NCBI GenBank assembly: GCA_964343505.1
Contig: CAYFJU010000043.1
Location: 1 to 26,060 of the forward strand
Length of the DNA stretch: 26,060 nt
Reading direction: 5' to 3'
DNA from: TCS55 sp964343505
Lineage (GTDB): Bacteria; Fidelibacterota; Marinisomatia; Marinisomatales; TCS55
Shown here: positions 17,001 to 23,141 of the stretch, one piece after another
Numbering within the stretch: position 1 is the first letter of the stretch
Layout of the letters: the number at the start of each line of letters is the position of its first letter
Made by a program: the position numbers and the translations under genes
Notes under the pieces: generated by a model
Told to the model about the DNA's origin: nothing
Databases searched by the model: none
The model's input: the letters and a program-made list of their open reading frames with translations, nothing else

Positions 17001-17176
17001 ACGATCCATCCGTTTTCAACCGAGGGATCCTGATGAACCCAGGTAGAATCAAAATTCGGTTTGAAATATTTTGGAAAAGGCGACATGTTCAAGTGCTGTC
17101 CAAACAGGGTTGAGCAGAGGCTGAATAACAGCACAGAGAGCAGAGTGCGGATATTTCTTACGTAGGAATTAAGCAT
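14066..17176 (-). CDS. 7TM PAS-domain sensor histidine kinase (NarX/HisKA_3 class)
   Basis: Encodes 1036 residues. A signal peptide (LLSVLLFSLCSTLFG) leads to an extracytoplasmic beta-sandwich region (about 25-200, including YYWQIFLNGQIIDSN and SNNLLTFRV) resembling carbohydrate-binding jelly rolls or 7TMR-DISM extracellular domains. Seven hydrophobic segments follow (about 205-420). Three PAS-like domains come next, at about 437-555, 575-690 and 695-810. A coiled coil leads to a HisKA_3 domain with phosphoacceptor H845 (RISRELHDEVGQTLT), and a HATPase domain ends the protein (NVSKHSGADVVSIKL, VVSDNGIGF, RFGLQGIDERV). It probably senses an envelope or soluble ligand plus a cytoplasmic cue and phosphorylates the regulator downstream. 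ATG 17176 is consistent with the signal peptide. Confidence 0.93.
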   Translation of the reverse strand: MLNSYVRNIRTLLSVLLFSLCSTLFGQHLNMSPFPKYFKPNFDSTWVHQDPSVENGWIVLDENTFSGFPAFYQIDYPGKEKRPIFSLKKYDDKTFTLSVPFDFENMKPIIPYTLHVKSISYYWQIFLNGQIIDSNWKTEADETVGPVRGKNKRIAIPGGLLKSSNNLLTFRVAGSPYHRWTGFYYSGPVTISPTIRVIFPNNDVLMLSMLGVLVFLGIFWAVFAAIEKNNKILFVSAAWCISYALFFLTRVDHLLPFYPSGYFLIRAEYIAIFVSALLYPLFLDVYQKRISLFTKLFSIINILFALMTVVAPLSFVADLNFIWQRLAPLSLIYVLIRFVQYFLNQPSPKFINFISSGTGIILLVLVTHGAFVSRDIFFLIQYHLDELSSRYTMVFSTITISVVLITQFIQGYVKTRGWGDQLEQEINVRTKELCEAKEYIESIFENSGEGIAVFDLGIRIVRCNQAYLDLFGYTFDEYKKLTIKDLYDGPGGEHLLNARKEALKSGILRVIITAFNKAGEKRQISLTGSRTQSSTGEEYFIVNAHDMTDRIKMEQRLREAQQKLLASKEELEAIFAALPDLYFRLDKDGTYLNFQGQKKFVYNPEKEIIGDNIADRLPPNVAEEVMTAINKVIKEQIKGTIEYELELPDGLKTFEAVILPYRENEVISGIRDITERRFAEKNMYKSEEQYRTLVEGTEDLIFSIDPDGVITFVNNQVLIHYEKDSVDFIGQNITDIIDTVEPLDFRETIDAMINTGQMLRIKTEVKFPKFTSWFEFTLNPQNDSSDKINSILCIGHNIDEQQSYENQLVQLIERLNEQQRVLKKTSERILSAQENERSRISRELHDEVGQTLTAIDLNLQLIKHRAENSETINSLVKECQRMVQNTSKEIHRFSRDLHPSILDDMGLFPAIVSYIRSFEKRTNISVNFAPPDNFDAIPNNIRTLIYRIFQESLTNVSKHSGADVVSIKLNRFDGLIRMVVSDNGIGFRDDISSETANRFGLQGIDERVQLAGGKFSLSSSIDGGAELNIEIPHKQL

Positions 17177-17216
17177 CTCATACCAAAATTAGGACAAAAT
17201 ATAGGGTAAATCATCA

Positions 17217-17222
17217 ATTATA
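17217..17222 (-). promoter_or_regulatory. Possible -10 box for the kinase operon
   Basis: The minus strand reads TATAAT here, 40 nt before the kinase ATG. No convincing -35 hexamer is seen at 16-18 nt upstream, so the call is weak. Confidence 0.25.
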
Positions 17223-17262
17223 GCGCCCTACCGGATTTCATTTTATACGGTGTTTACCCCAT

Positions 17263-17397
17263 ATGAAAAATACGGTCATCACCGTATTTACAAAGTTCAA
17301 AAACCATAGTAGTTTTACACCAGGTTCTCACAAGCCCCTCCTTACTGTAGATGCTACACCTCTGCATTTTAACACAACATGGATGGTATATAAATAG
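17263..17397 (+). CDS. Possible 44-residue leader peptide, unverified
   Basis: From ATG 17263 to TAG 17395-17397, beginning MKNTVITVFTKFKNHSSFTP and ending in TTWMVYK, with the stop two nt before the terminator stem. No clear ribosome-binding site precedes the ATG, and the start codon overlaps the hairpin region. The peptide has no run of a single amino acid typical of classic attenuation peptides. It is listed because its end coincides with the terminator, which is where a translation-sensitive leader would place it. It may be chance. Confidence 0.2.
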   Translation: MKNTVITVFTKFKNHSSFTPGSHKPLLTVDATPLHFNTTWMVYK

Positions 17398-17398
17398 G

Positions 17399-17430
17399 GC
17401 CTCCCGCTTTTGCGGGAGGCTTTTCTTTTT
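17399..17430 (+). terminator. Intrinsic terminator upstream of the acylase gene
   Basis: A 9-bp GC-rich stem (gcctcccgc at 17399-17407, gcgggaggc at 17412-17420) with a tttt loop is followed by ttttcttttt. The T-run makes it functional on the plus strand. It lies 5' of a gene rather than 3', with no annotated plus-strand gene before it. Confidence 0.8.
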
Positions 17431-17489
17431 AAGTAAAAACTTATTTTTCATAAATTGGAGAAAACCCATGGTGAATTAAAGCAAAATTT

Positions 17490-19895
17490 ATGAAGAAATT
17501 AATCAAATATTTTTTTATACCCCTTGTAGGACTGGCCTTAGCAACGGTGCTTGTTTTTAAATATACATTTCATTTGTCCCTGCCCAAATACAGCGGCAAA
17601 GAAACACTGCCCGGGCTCCAGGATAGTGTTGAGGTATACACGGATGGCTATGGCGTACCCCATGTATTCGCCCAAAATGAATTAGACCTGTTTTATACTT
17701 CAGGATATCTCATGGCCCGGGAGAGATTATTTCAAATGTCTCTTTCTGCCGCCACGGGCCGGGGAGCCTTAGCCGCTTTTTTGGGGGATGATCTTTTGTC
17801 CAGCGATATTTATTTGAGGACATTCGGAATCCCCTCAGTGGCACAAAAAATCACCGCAAATATGGATGAAGAAACGCACACATTTATTGAGGCATATTGT
17901 GATGGAATAAATGATTGGATTGATCAATCCAAGGGTAACTGGCCGGTTGAGTTTAGAATAATCGGCAGCAGCCCCCTAAAATGGACACCATTCGACGTAG
18001 TAGCCAACAGCCGATTAATGGCCTATGAACTACAGCAGTCCTGGCGGGCAGAAATTGTCATGGGAGCCTTAGTTGAAAAGTTTGGCGTCGAAAAGGCACT
18101 GGCTCTGTTCCCCAACGACCCCGACGATATTACGATTATGCCGCCACAGGCACACCTTAGCACAATTTTTGAAAGTATTTCACGTGAAGAGAAAAAGCTC
18201 CGAACATTGTTAAACATGGATGGCACCGTGATGGGATCCAACAGCTGGGTAATTAGCGGCCAAGGAACCCAATCAGGAAAACCGATTTTGGCCAATGACC
18301 CCCATCTGGGGACGAAGCAACCATCTTGGTGGTATGAAATGCACCTGAAAGGGGGACGGTTTAATATTAGTGGTGTGTGCCTTCCGGGCATGCCCCTACC
18401 CGTGATCGGACAGAATGAACACGCGGCCTGGGGGTTCACCAACGTCATGATTGATGATATGGATTTCTTTGTAGAAACCTTGAACCCGGACAATTTGAAT
18501 CAATATCGGTATGGAGATGCATGGCGTAAGATTTCGTTTCGTCCGGAGACCATTCAATTAAAATCTGGCGGTGATACCACGATTGTGGTTCGCTTAACCC
18601 ACCACGGTCCAATCATTAGTGATATTCACCCTTTGTTGAAAGGATCCGATAAAGCAGTCGCCATGGCCTGGGCCGGCCATTATGTCACAGAAGAATTATC
18701 CACGTTAATAAAGATGGCGGAAATTAAGGATTGGGACGGTTTTTCCTCTGCGGTGGAAACATTTTCTGTCCCGGGACAAAATATTGTATATGCCGATAAA
18801 TATGGTAATATCGGCTGGCGTCCGGCTGTCAGGGTACCGATTCGCAAAGGAGGACAGAATCTCCTGCCCCGCCCTGGCCATGACCCAACGTATGATTGGC
18901 ATGGGTTTGTCCCTTTTGAAGAAATGCCTTTTTTATTCAATCCCGAGGAGGGATATATCGGTACAGCAAACAATAAAACGATCGATGATTCTTTTCCCTA
19001 CTACATTTCTAATCAATGGGCATCCCCAAGCAGGATTAAACGGATTGAGGAGATGCTTGATTCAGAAAATCAAGTTGATGTGAATTTTGTAAAAACCATG
19101 CAGATGGATCAAAAATCCCACAATGCGAAGGAAATCACCCAGTATTTCTTAAAAGTGAAGACAGAAGATGAATCGGGAAATATCGCCGAAGCTATTGAGC
19201 TTCTTTCATCCTGGGATTATGTGGAGGATGAAAGTTCTGCTGCTGCGTTGGTTTACCACTTCAGTTTGAACCAATTATTTAAAAATGTTTATGGGGATGA
19301 AATGGCCGAATTGGGGGAAACCTATTTGGAAAATTTTATTAACCAGCCAATGGTGCCCATGCGCAGTTTACTGACACTTTTACGGGAAGGTGAATCGGAA
19401 TGGTTTGACGATATTTCCACGGAAAAACAAGAATCAATGTACGATATTTTAAAACGGTCGTTGGAGTTGGCTGTGAAAGAAATTCGGGATGAAATTGGAA
19501 ACAATGCTGATGATTGGAAATGGTCTGCTGTGCATACACTTACCCAGAACCATACCCTGGGAGAAGTAAAAATTTTAAATAAGCTGTTCGGGTTAAATGT
19601 CGGTCCTTTTCCTGCAGGCGGTTCAGGCGGAACCATCAATAAAGGTGAATACATTTTTCTGTCAAATTTCGATCAGGTTATTGGCCCCTCTATGCGTCGC
19701 ATTGTTGATTTTGATAATTTGAACGAAACGCAGTTTATCCTCCCAACAGGTCAATCCGGAATCCCAACCAGTCCCCACTATAAAGATCAGGCCCCGCTTT
19801 ATAATCAGGGTGAATACCGTACAACGTATTTTGATGAAGACTTTATTCGAACCAGCCCCCAATTCAAACGGCTTGTCTTCATTCCGAAGGGATAA
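17490..19895 (+). CDS. Penicillin acylase family Ntn-hydrolase (acyl-amide hydrolase), membrane-anchored
   Basis: An 801-residue member of the penicillin G acylase / acyl-homoserine-lactone acylase superfamily. An N-terminal hydrophobic segment (YFFIPLVGLALATVLVF) serves as signal or anchor, placing the enzyme in the periplasm. The alpha-chain motif DGYGVPHVFAQNELDLFYTS is typical. Autocatalytic cleavage is expected before S250 in MGSNSWVISG, which would become the N-terminal nucleophile of the beta chain. NDPHLG and GFTNVMIDDMDFF downstream are conserved. Family substrates include beta-lactam side chains, N-acyl-homoserine lactones and acylated amino acids; the sequence alone does not choose between them. 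It is followed 26 nt later by a GDPD gene, suggesting joint expression. Confidence 0.94.
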   Translation: MKKLIKYFFIPLVGLALATVLVFKYTFHLSLPKYSGKETLPGLQDSVEVYTDGYGVPHVFAQNELDLFYTSGYLMARERLFQMSLSAATGRGALAAFLGDDLLSSDIYLRTFGIPSVAQKITANMDEETHTFIEAYCDGINDWIDQSKGNWPVEFRIIGSSPLKWTPFDVVANSRLMAYELQQSWRAEIVMGALVEKFGVEKALALFPNDPDDITIMPPQAHLSTIFESISREEKKLRTLLNMDGTVMGSNSWVISGQGTQSGKPILANDPHLGTKQPSWWYEMHLKGGRFNISGVCLPGMPLPVIGQNEHAAWGFTNVMIDDMDFFVETLNPDNLNQYRYGDAWRKISFRPETIQLKSGGDTTIVVRLTHHGPIISDIHPLLKGSDKAVAMAWAGHYVTEELSTLIKMAEIKDWDGFSSAVETFSVPGQNIVYADKYGNIGWRPAVRVPIRKGGQNLLPRPGHDPTYDWHGFVPFEEMPFLFNPEEGYIGTANNKTIDDSFPYYISNQWASPSRIKRIEEMLDSENQVDVNFVKTMQMDQKSHNAKEITQYFLKVKTEDESGNIAEAIELLSSWDYVEDESSAAALVYHFSLNQLFKNVYGDEMAELGETYLENFINQPMVPMRSLLTLLREGESEWFDDISTEKQESMYDILKRSLELAVKEIRDEIGNNADDWKWSAVHTLTQNHTLGEVKILNKLFGLNVGPFPAGGSGGTINKGEYIFLSNFDQVIGPSMRRIVDFDNLNETQFILPTGQSGIPTSPHYKDQAPLYNQGEYRTTYFDEDFIRTSPQFKRLVFIPKG

Positions 19896-19921
19896 ATATC
19901 ATTTTTCTCATCATTACACTA

Positions 19922-20695
19922 TTGGGTTGGGCTGCCCTCCTTCTTTTTTTTGGTTTTGTCCCCCAAACACGAAAGGGTGTTCTCACCGGTTCTGATTTAA
20001 CATTGTATGGCCACCGCGGTCTGTTGAATCGTGCCCCGGAAAATACATGGTCGGCCTACCAAGCGACCGTTGATACGGGCCTCCCTGCGATTGAACTGGA
20101 TGTGGTTCAAACCAAAGACGGTAAAATTGTATGCTCACATAATTTTGATTTGGAACGGGAGACGGATGGCTTTGGGTACATATATAATAAAACTTGGCCT
20201 GAATTAAAGGAAATTAATGCCGCAATTCATTGGCCCGGCAAAATAGAGAGAATTCCACTGCTTGAAAATGTCTTAATCCGGCTACCCCGGGATTATCGGG
20301 TAAATATTGAAATTAAAACATGTAAGATTCTGGATTGGTCTACCGCTGTAAAAGTGGCCCAGATAATTAAAAGACTTAAAATTCAGAATAGTACAATCAT
20401 TTCCAGTTTTAATCCCTTTACATTGCGGATGGTTAAATGGGTGAATCCATCCATTAAAACAGGCTTTTTATTTCAGGATATGCGGCTGATGAAATTGTGC
20501 ACTTTTTCGAGAGCAAATTATATACATCCCCGCGCCGATATATATAATGATGATTTAACGGGTTATGCGAAACGACACCGGCTGGGCGTAAAAGTATGGA
20601 CCGTAAATACGCAATCCGGGATGAAGTTTTTTATAAAAATGTGTGTGGACGGAATAATCACAGACCGGCCGGAAGCGGCACCTAGCGCGATTTGA
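19922..20695 (+). CDS. Glycerophosphodiester phosphodiesterase, membrane-anchored
   Basis: Hydrolyses glycerophosphodiesters to glycerol-3-phosphate and an alcohol. The GDPD signature is clear: LYGHRGLLNRAPENT with the first catalytic His and EN, AIELDVVQTKDGKIVCSHN with ELD and the second His, then the TIM-barrel strands VNIEIKT, GVKVWTVNT and DGIITDRPE. The N-terminus is a membrane segment. TTG 19922 gives 257 residues but starts inside the hydrophobic helix. The frame is open further back, and gaaggga (19886-19892) sits 8 nt before an ATT at 19901, so a non-standard start adding seven residues is possible. The 3' end overlaps the convergent lipoprotein gene by 14 bp. Confidence 0.92.
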   Translation: MGWAALLLFFGFVPQTRKGVLTGSDLTLYGHRGLLNRAPENTWSAYQATVDTGLPAIELDVVQTKDGKIVCSHNFDLERETDGFGYIYNKTWPELKEINAAIHWPGKIERIPLLENVLIRLPRDYRVNIEIKTCKILDWSTAVKVAQIIKRLKIQNSTIISSFNPFTLRMVKWVNPSIKTGFLFQDMRLMKLCTFSRANYIHPRADIYNDDLTGYAKRHRLGVKVWTVNTQSGMKFFIKMCVDGIITDRPEAAPSAI

Positions 20696-21038
20696 TTTCG
20701 ATCACACCACCCATATTATTTGTGCCATACATTGTTGTTGCCTCAACGGGAGATAAAAAACGCAGTTCTTTCACGGCTTGTATCGAAACATTTTCCAGCT
20801 GTTCGGGGCCGCCCATAAGAATGCCATTCATATAAACAGATGCGTCAATTCCCTTACCTCGGAGCCAGATGGGACGCGCCATTTCGACCGCGTCTCTGGC
20901 GGTTCGCGCTGCGGTAAGTGTTTTGATTTCTTCCTGAGAAATGAAATTGCGCGCTTTAACCGGTTTCCGTTCAGCACCATTGAAAGCACATCCTGCTAAG
21001 AGGAGTGCACTTAAAATAAGGATTAGTTTTGTTTTCAT
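20682..21038 (-). CDS. Small lipoprotein resembling the end of a TonB-receptor plug domain
   Basis: Encodes 118 residues. A type II signal peptide with lipobox LLAGC at residues 14-18 (MKTKLILILSALLLAGCAFN) precedes a short domain. Its second half (GIDASVYMNGILMGGPEQLE, then LSPVEATTMYGTNNMGGVIE) matches the last part of TonB-dependent receptor plug domains, where an ASxYGxxGxxGVIxIxT pattern is usual. There is no beta-barrel. It is therefore a plug-end module on a lipid anchor, probably on the inner leaflet of the outer membrane or on the cell surface. Function is unknown; it could be a partner of a secretion or receptor complex. Confidence 0.8.
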   Translation of the reverse strand: MKTKLILILSALLLAGCAFNGAERKPVKARNFISQEEIKTLTAARTARDAVEMARPIWLRGKGIDASVYMNGILMGGPEQLENVSIQAVKELRFLSPVEATTMYGTNNMGGVIEIKSR

Positions 21039-21104
21039 AAGATTCTTCAGAAGTTTAATAAGAGAATGTAAGGCGGTTCAATAAAATATGAGTAATAGTT
21101 TGGT

Positions 21105-21419
21105 ATGAAAAAAATAACGGCAGTTGAGTTAAAACAAAAATGGGATAATGGGGAGCGTTTTATCCTGTTGGATGTTCGTGAAGATCACGAGGTCCAATTT
21201 GCAAATATCAATCCGCATATTCATATTCGAATGATGGATATCCCCGACCGGCTAAATGATTTAGACAAAGACATGCCGATTGTGGTGATGTGCCATGGCG
21301 GTGTGCGGTCAGCACAGGTCTGCCATTATTTAGATCAATTCGGATTCGACACCACAAACTTGGAAGGCGGTATAGATTCATGGTCAAAGGAAATTGACCC
21401 ATCGGTGCCGGTTTATTAG
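21105..21419 (+). CDS. Single-domain rhodanese-like sulfurtransferase
   Basis: The 104 residues form a complete rhodanese domain: KKITAVELKQKWDNGERFIL, LDVREDHEV, IPDRLNDL, the active-site loop C63-HGGVRS, and NLEGGIDSW. The catalytic cysteine is present, so sulfur transfer from thiosulfate or persulfides is expected in the cytoplasm. This resembles GlpE/PspE-size enzymes but has no signal peptide. It is divergent from the plug-like lipoprotein, with 66 bp between the starts, which must hold both promoters. Confidence 0.93.
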   Translation: MKKITAVELKQKWDNGERFILLDVREDHEVQFANINPHIHIRMMDIPDRLNDLDKDMPIVVMCHGGVRSAQVCHYLDQFGFDTTNLEGGIDSWSKEIDPSVPVY

Positions 21420-21490
21420 CCTGATTTGAGAAATTGCCGAGGGATATGTATATTGATTACAGTATTATCTCAAATTAACAAGGAAGTCCT

Positions 21491-22003
21491 ATGCTGAGTG
21501 ATCGATTAACTCAAATTTTAGAAAAGCAGGCGGACCGGTTGACACACAGTTGGTTGGAAATGCTCCAGTCAAACGCCAACACGCAATCCTACCATAAGTT
21601 AGATGACAAACAGCTGATTGATCGCGTTCATCAGGTATATAAGAAACTGAGCTTGTGGATGGACTGGAAAGTTTCTTCCCGCGATCTGGCCCAGTTTTTC
21701 ACCTTGATTGGCCAGGAAAGAAGGCAGGAAAAACTACCCCTATCAGAAGTGGTGTATGCTATCTTTCTTGCGCGCAGAAACCTACAAGATCATATCAAGG
21801 AAGAAAGTGTCATTGAAAACGCTCTGGACCTTCAGCGGTTAATCGAATTTAACACCCGTGTCAATTACTTTTTCGATAAGGTAACTTTCTTTGTTATCCA
21901 AGGGTATGAAAATGTCACCGAAGAAGTAAAGAAAGAAGAAGGTATGTTGGACAAGGTGATCCAGGCTTTTTCAGTTGGCACAAGTCCCCCGGCAAAGTCT
22001 TAA
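21491..22003 (+). CDS. Stand-alone RsbR-type N-terminal (RsbRD_N-like) sensor protein
   Basis: The 170 residues are almost entirely helical. Features characteristic of RsbRD_N-like sensor domains are THSWLEMLQ, LIDRVHQVYKKLSLWMDW, LAQFFTLIGQERRQEKLPLS and EVVYAIFLARRNLQDHI. These domains usually precede a STAS domain or histidine kinase in stress-signalling proteins. Here the domain is alone, with a short Pro/Ser tail (SVGTSPPAKS). It has a good ribosome-binding site (aaggaag before ATG 21491). It could act as a free signal-binding subunit; the partner is not in the window. Its stop shares TTAA with the convergent membrane-protein gene. Confidence 0.7.
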   Translation: MLSDRLTQILEKQADRLTHSWLEMLQSNANTQSYHKLDDKQLIDRVHQVYKKLSLWMDWKVSSRDLAQFFTLIGQERRQEKLPLSEVVYAIFLARRNLQDHIKEESVIENALDLQRLIEFNTRVNYFFDKVTFFVIQGYENVTEEVKKEEGMLDKVIQAFSVGTSPPAKS

Positions 22004-22650
22004 CCATCTTGGTGCGCGGCTGAAAGGATGAGTTGGACGAAGGTTCCGATTCCCAAAGATAGTCCTGCGATAAACAGTAGCCAGGGGAATGACGTAGGCA
22101 TTTGCCCATTGAGTAATGCTTTTCCAGGAATCAGAAAGGCGGATAAAATGATTCCACCACTGGCTAATTCAAACAGCCAAAATTTATAATCGGTAGAAAA
22201 CCGGTAGCCCTCCACCAGTTTCACCAGGACAATTACACCGGCGCTGACCAATCCAAGCGAAACCAAGATTGGGGCCAACACAGGGGCGGCCCAGACTTGG
22301 GGAATTAAAAAAAGAATATCCCACGTTAAAAAACTCTCAGGCCAATTCAGGAAGAGCTTCAGAAATACGTAATAGAAAATATCCCAGATCCCAAATAAGA
22401 TCATAAAGACAGCAAACTTGTGTTGATAAGATTTTCCTGTTAATACTGCTGTGGCCCAGAGGATGAAAATGCTGGCGATCTCCCGGGCCAATTCGACTTT
22501 AACCAACTCATCGCCAAAAGGCAGAGGCGGAAAATGAAAACCATCGGGGTAATAAATTTCTCGCAGATAAATAACAACAGCCCCTTCAATCATGCCAAAA
22601 GAGGCCCCCCAGACCACTAGAAAACCCAGTTTTTTTGTCAGCTCAGTCAT
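22000..22650 (-). CDS. Multi-span membrane protein of unknown family
   Basis: The 216 residues have about six hydrophobic segments: LGFLVVWGASFGMIEGAVVI, IASIFILWATAVL, FAVFMILFGIWDIFYYVFL, VWAAPVLAPILVSLGLVSAG, FWLFELASGGIILSAFLI and WLLFIAGLSLGIGTFVQLIL. Conserved-looking polar features are E22 in the first helix and WDIFYY in the third. I do not recognise the family; length and layout are those of a small integral membrane enzyme or transporter. It is the last gene of the minus-strand purine-MAPEG run, 44 nt after the MAPEG gene. Confidence 0.85.
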   Translation of the reverse strand: MTELTKKLGFLVVWGASFGMIEGAVVIYLREIYYPDGFHFPPLPFGDELVKVELAREIASIFILWATAVLTGKSYQHKFAVFMILFGIWDIFYYVFLKLFLNWPESFLTWDILFLIPQVWAAPVLAPILVSLGLVSAGVIVLVKLVEGYRFSTDYKFWLFELASGGIILSAFLIPGKALLNGQMPTSFPWLLFIAGLSLGIGTFVQLILSAAHQDG

Positions 22651-22694
22651 TATACAAATGCTTAAAACATCCCGTGTCGAAAACTAACATTTGA

Positions 22695-23117
22695 TTATCC
22701 CAGAATCTGACGAATCAATAACTTCAACCAGCAAACCAAAATAATAAAAAACCCCACTGCGAATACCGATAAACGGAACAGAATCTTGGTATGATCCGTG
22801 GCACGAATATAACTGTGAACATAGCGGGAGATGACGAACAGCCAGCTTAATAGAATGTCAATCTGATCAACCCGGCCTGACGCCAAAAGAATCACAACCC
22901 AAAGGTAGAAAAGCACGGGAAGTTCGAACATGTTTTTGTAATGATCTCTAGCCGCCTGGACAGTTTCAGGCGCCTCGCCACGGTAGACAGAAAAGAATCC
23001 ATACTTGACCTCGCGGCGTTTTGTTGCCCGATATTGAACATAGAAGAGCCGAATCGTTACATAGAACGAAAGAACAGCCATGGCGATAACGGGATACAAG
23101 ATTGATGTATTATTCAT
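22695..23117 (-). CDS. MAPEG family membrane protein
   Basis: The 140 residues have four hydrophobic helices. The family-typical pattern ARDHYKNMFELPVLFYLWVV (polar residues followed by N-x-x-E-x-PxLFY), then ISRYVHSYIRAT, matches MAPEG proteins such as YecN and microsomal glutathione S-transferase relatives. Bacterial members of this size mostly lack a known reaction; glutathione-related or eicosanoid-type chemistry is inferred from eukaryotic relatives only. It starts 24 nt after the purH stop. Confidence 0.88.
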   Translation of the reverse strand: MNNTSILYPVIAMAVLSFYVTIRLFYVQYRATKRREVKYGFFSVYRGEAPETVQAARDHYKNMFELPVLFYLWVVILLASGRVDQIDILLSWLFVISRYVHSYIRATDHTKILFRLSVFAVGFFIILVCWLKLLIRQILG

Positions 23118-23141
23118 GACGAATTTCCATTATTATTTTCC

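Larger units (their letters stand above)
17245..17430 (+). ncRNA. Candidate leader or small RNA with alternative hairpins
   Basis: This occupies most of the 313-bp divergent gap. A perfect 9-bp stem with loop catc spans 17268-17289 (aaatacggt / accgtattt). An upstream copy, atacggtg (17245-17252), can pair instead with caccgtat (17280-17287), giving two mutually exclusive structures. The region ends in a strong intrinsic terminator at 17399-17430, which is 60 nt before the next start codon. A 44-codon reading frame lies between (17263-17397). The layout fits an attenuator-like leader of the acylase gene or a separate small RNA. No known riboswitch class is recognised. Confidence 0.35.

Noticed and set aside
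14066..17176. Hybrid kinase with receiver domain
   Set aside because: The protein ends with the HATPase domain (FGLQGIDERV, then a short tail); no receiver or phosphotransfer domain is present.
17254..17469. 71-residue minus-strand frame in the divergent gap
   Set aside because: It runs through the terminator and hairpin stems in antisense, with no ribosome-binding site and no domain.
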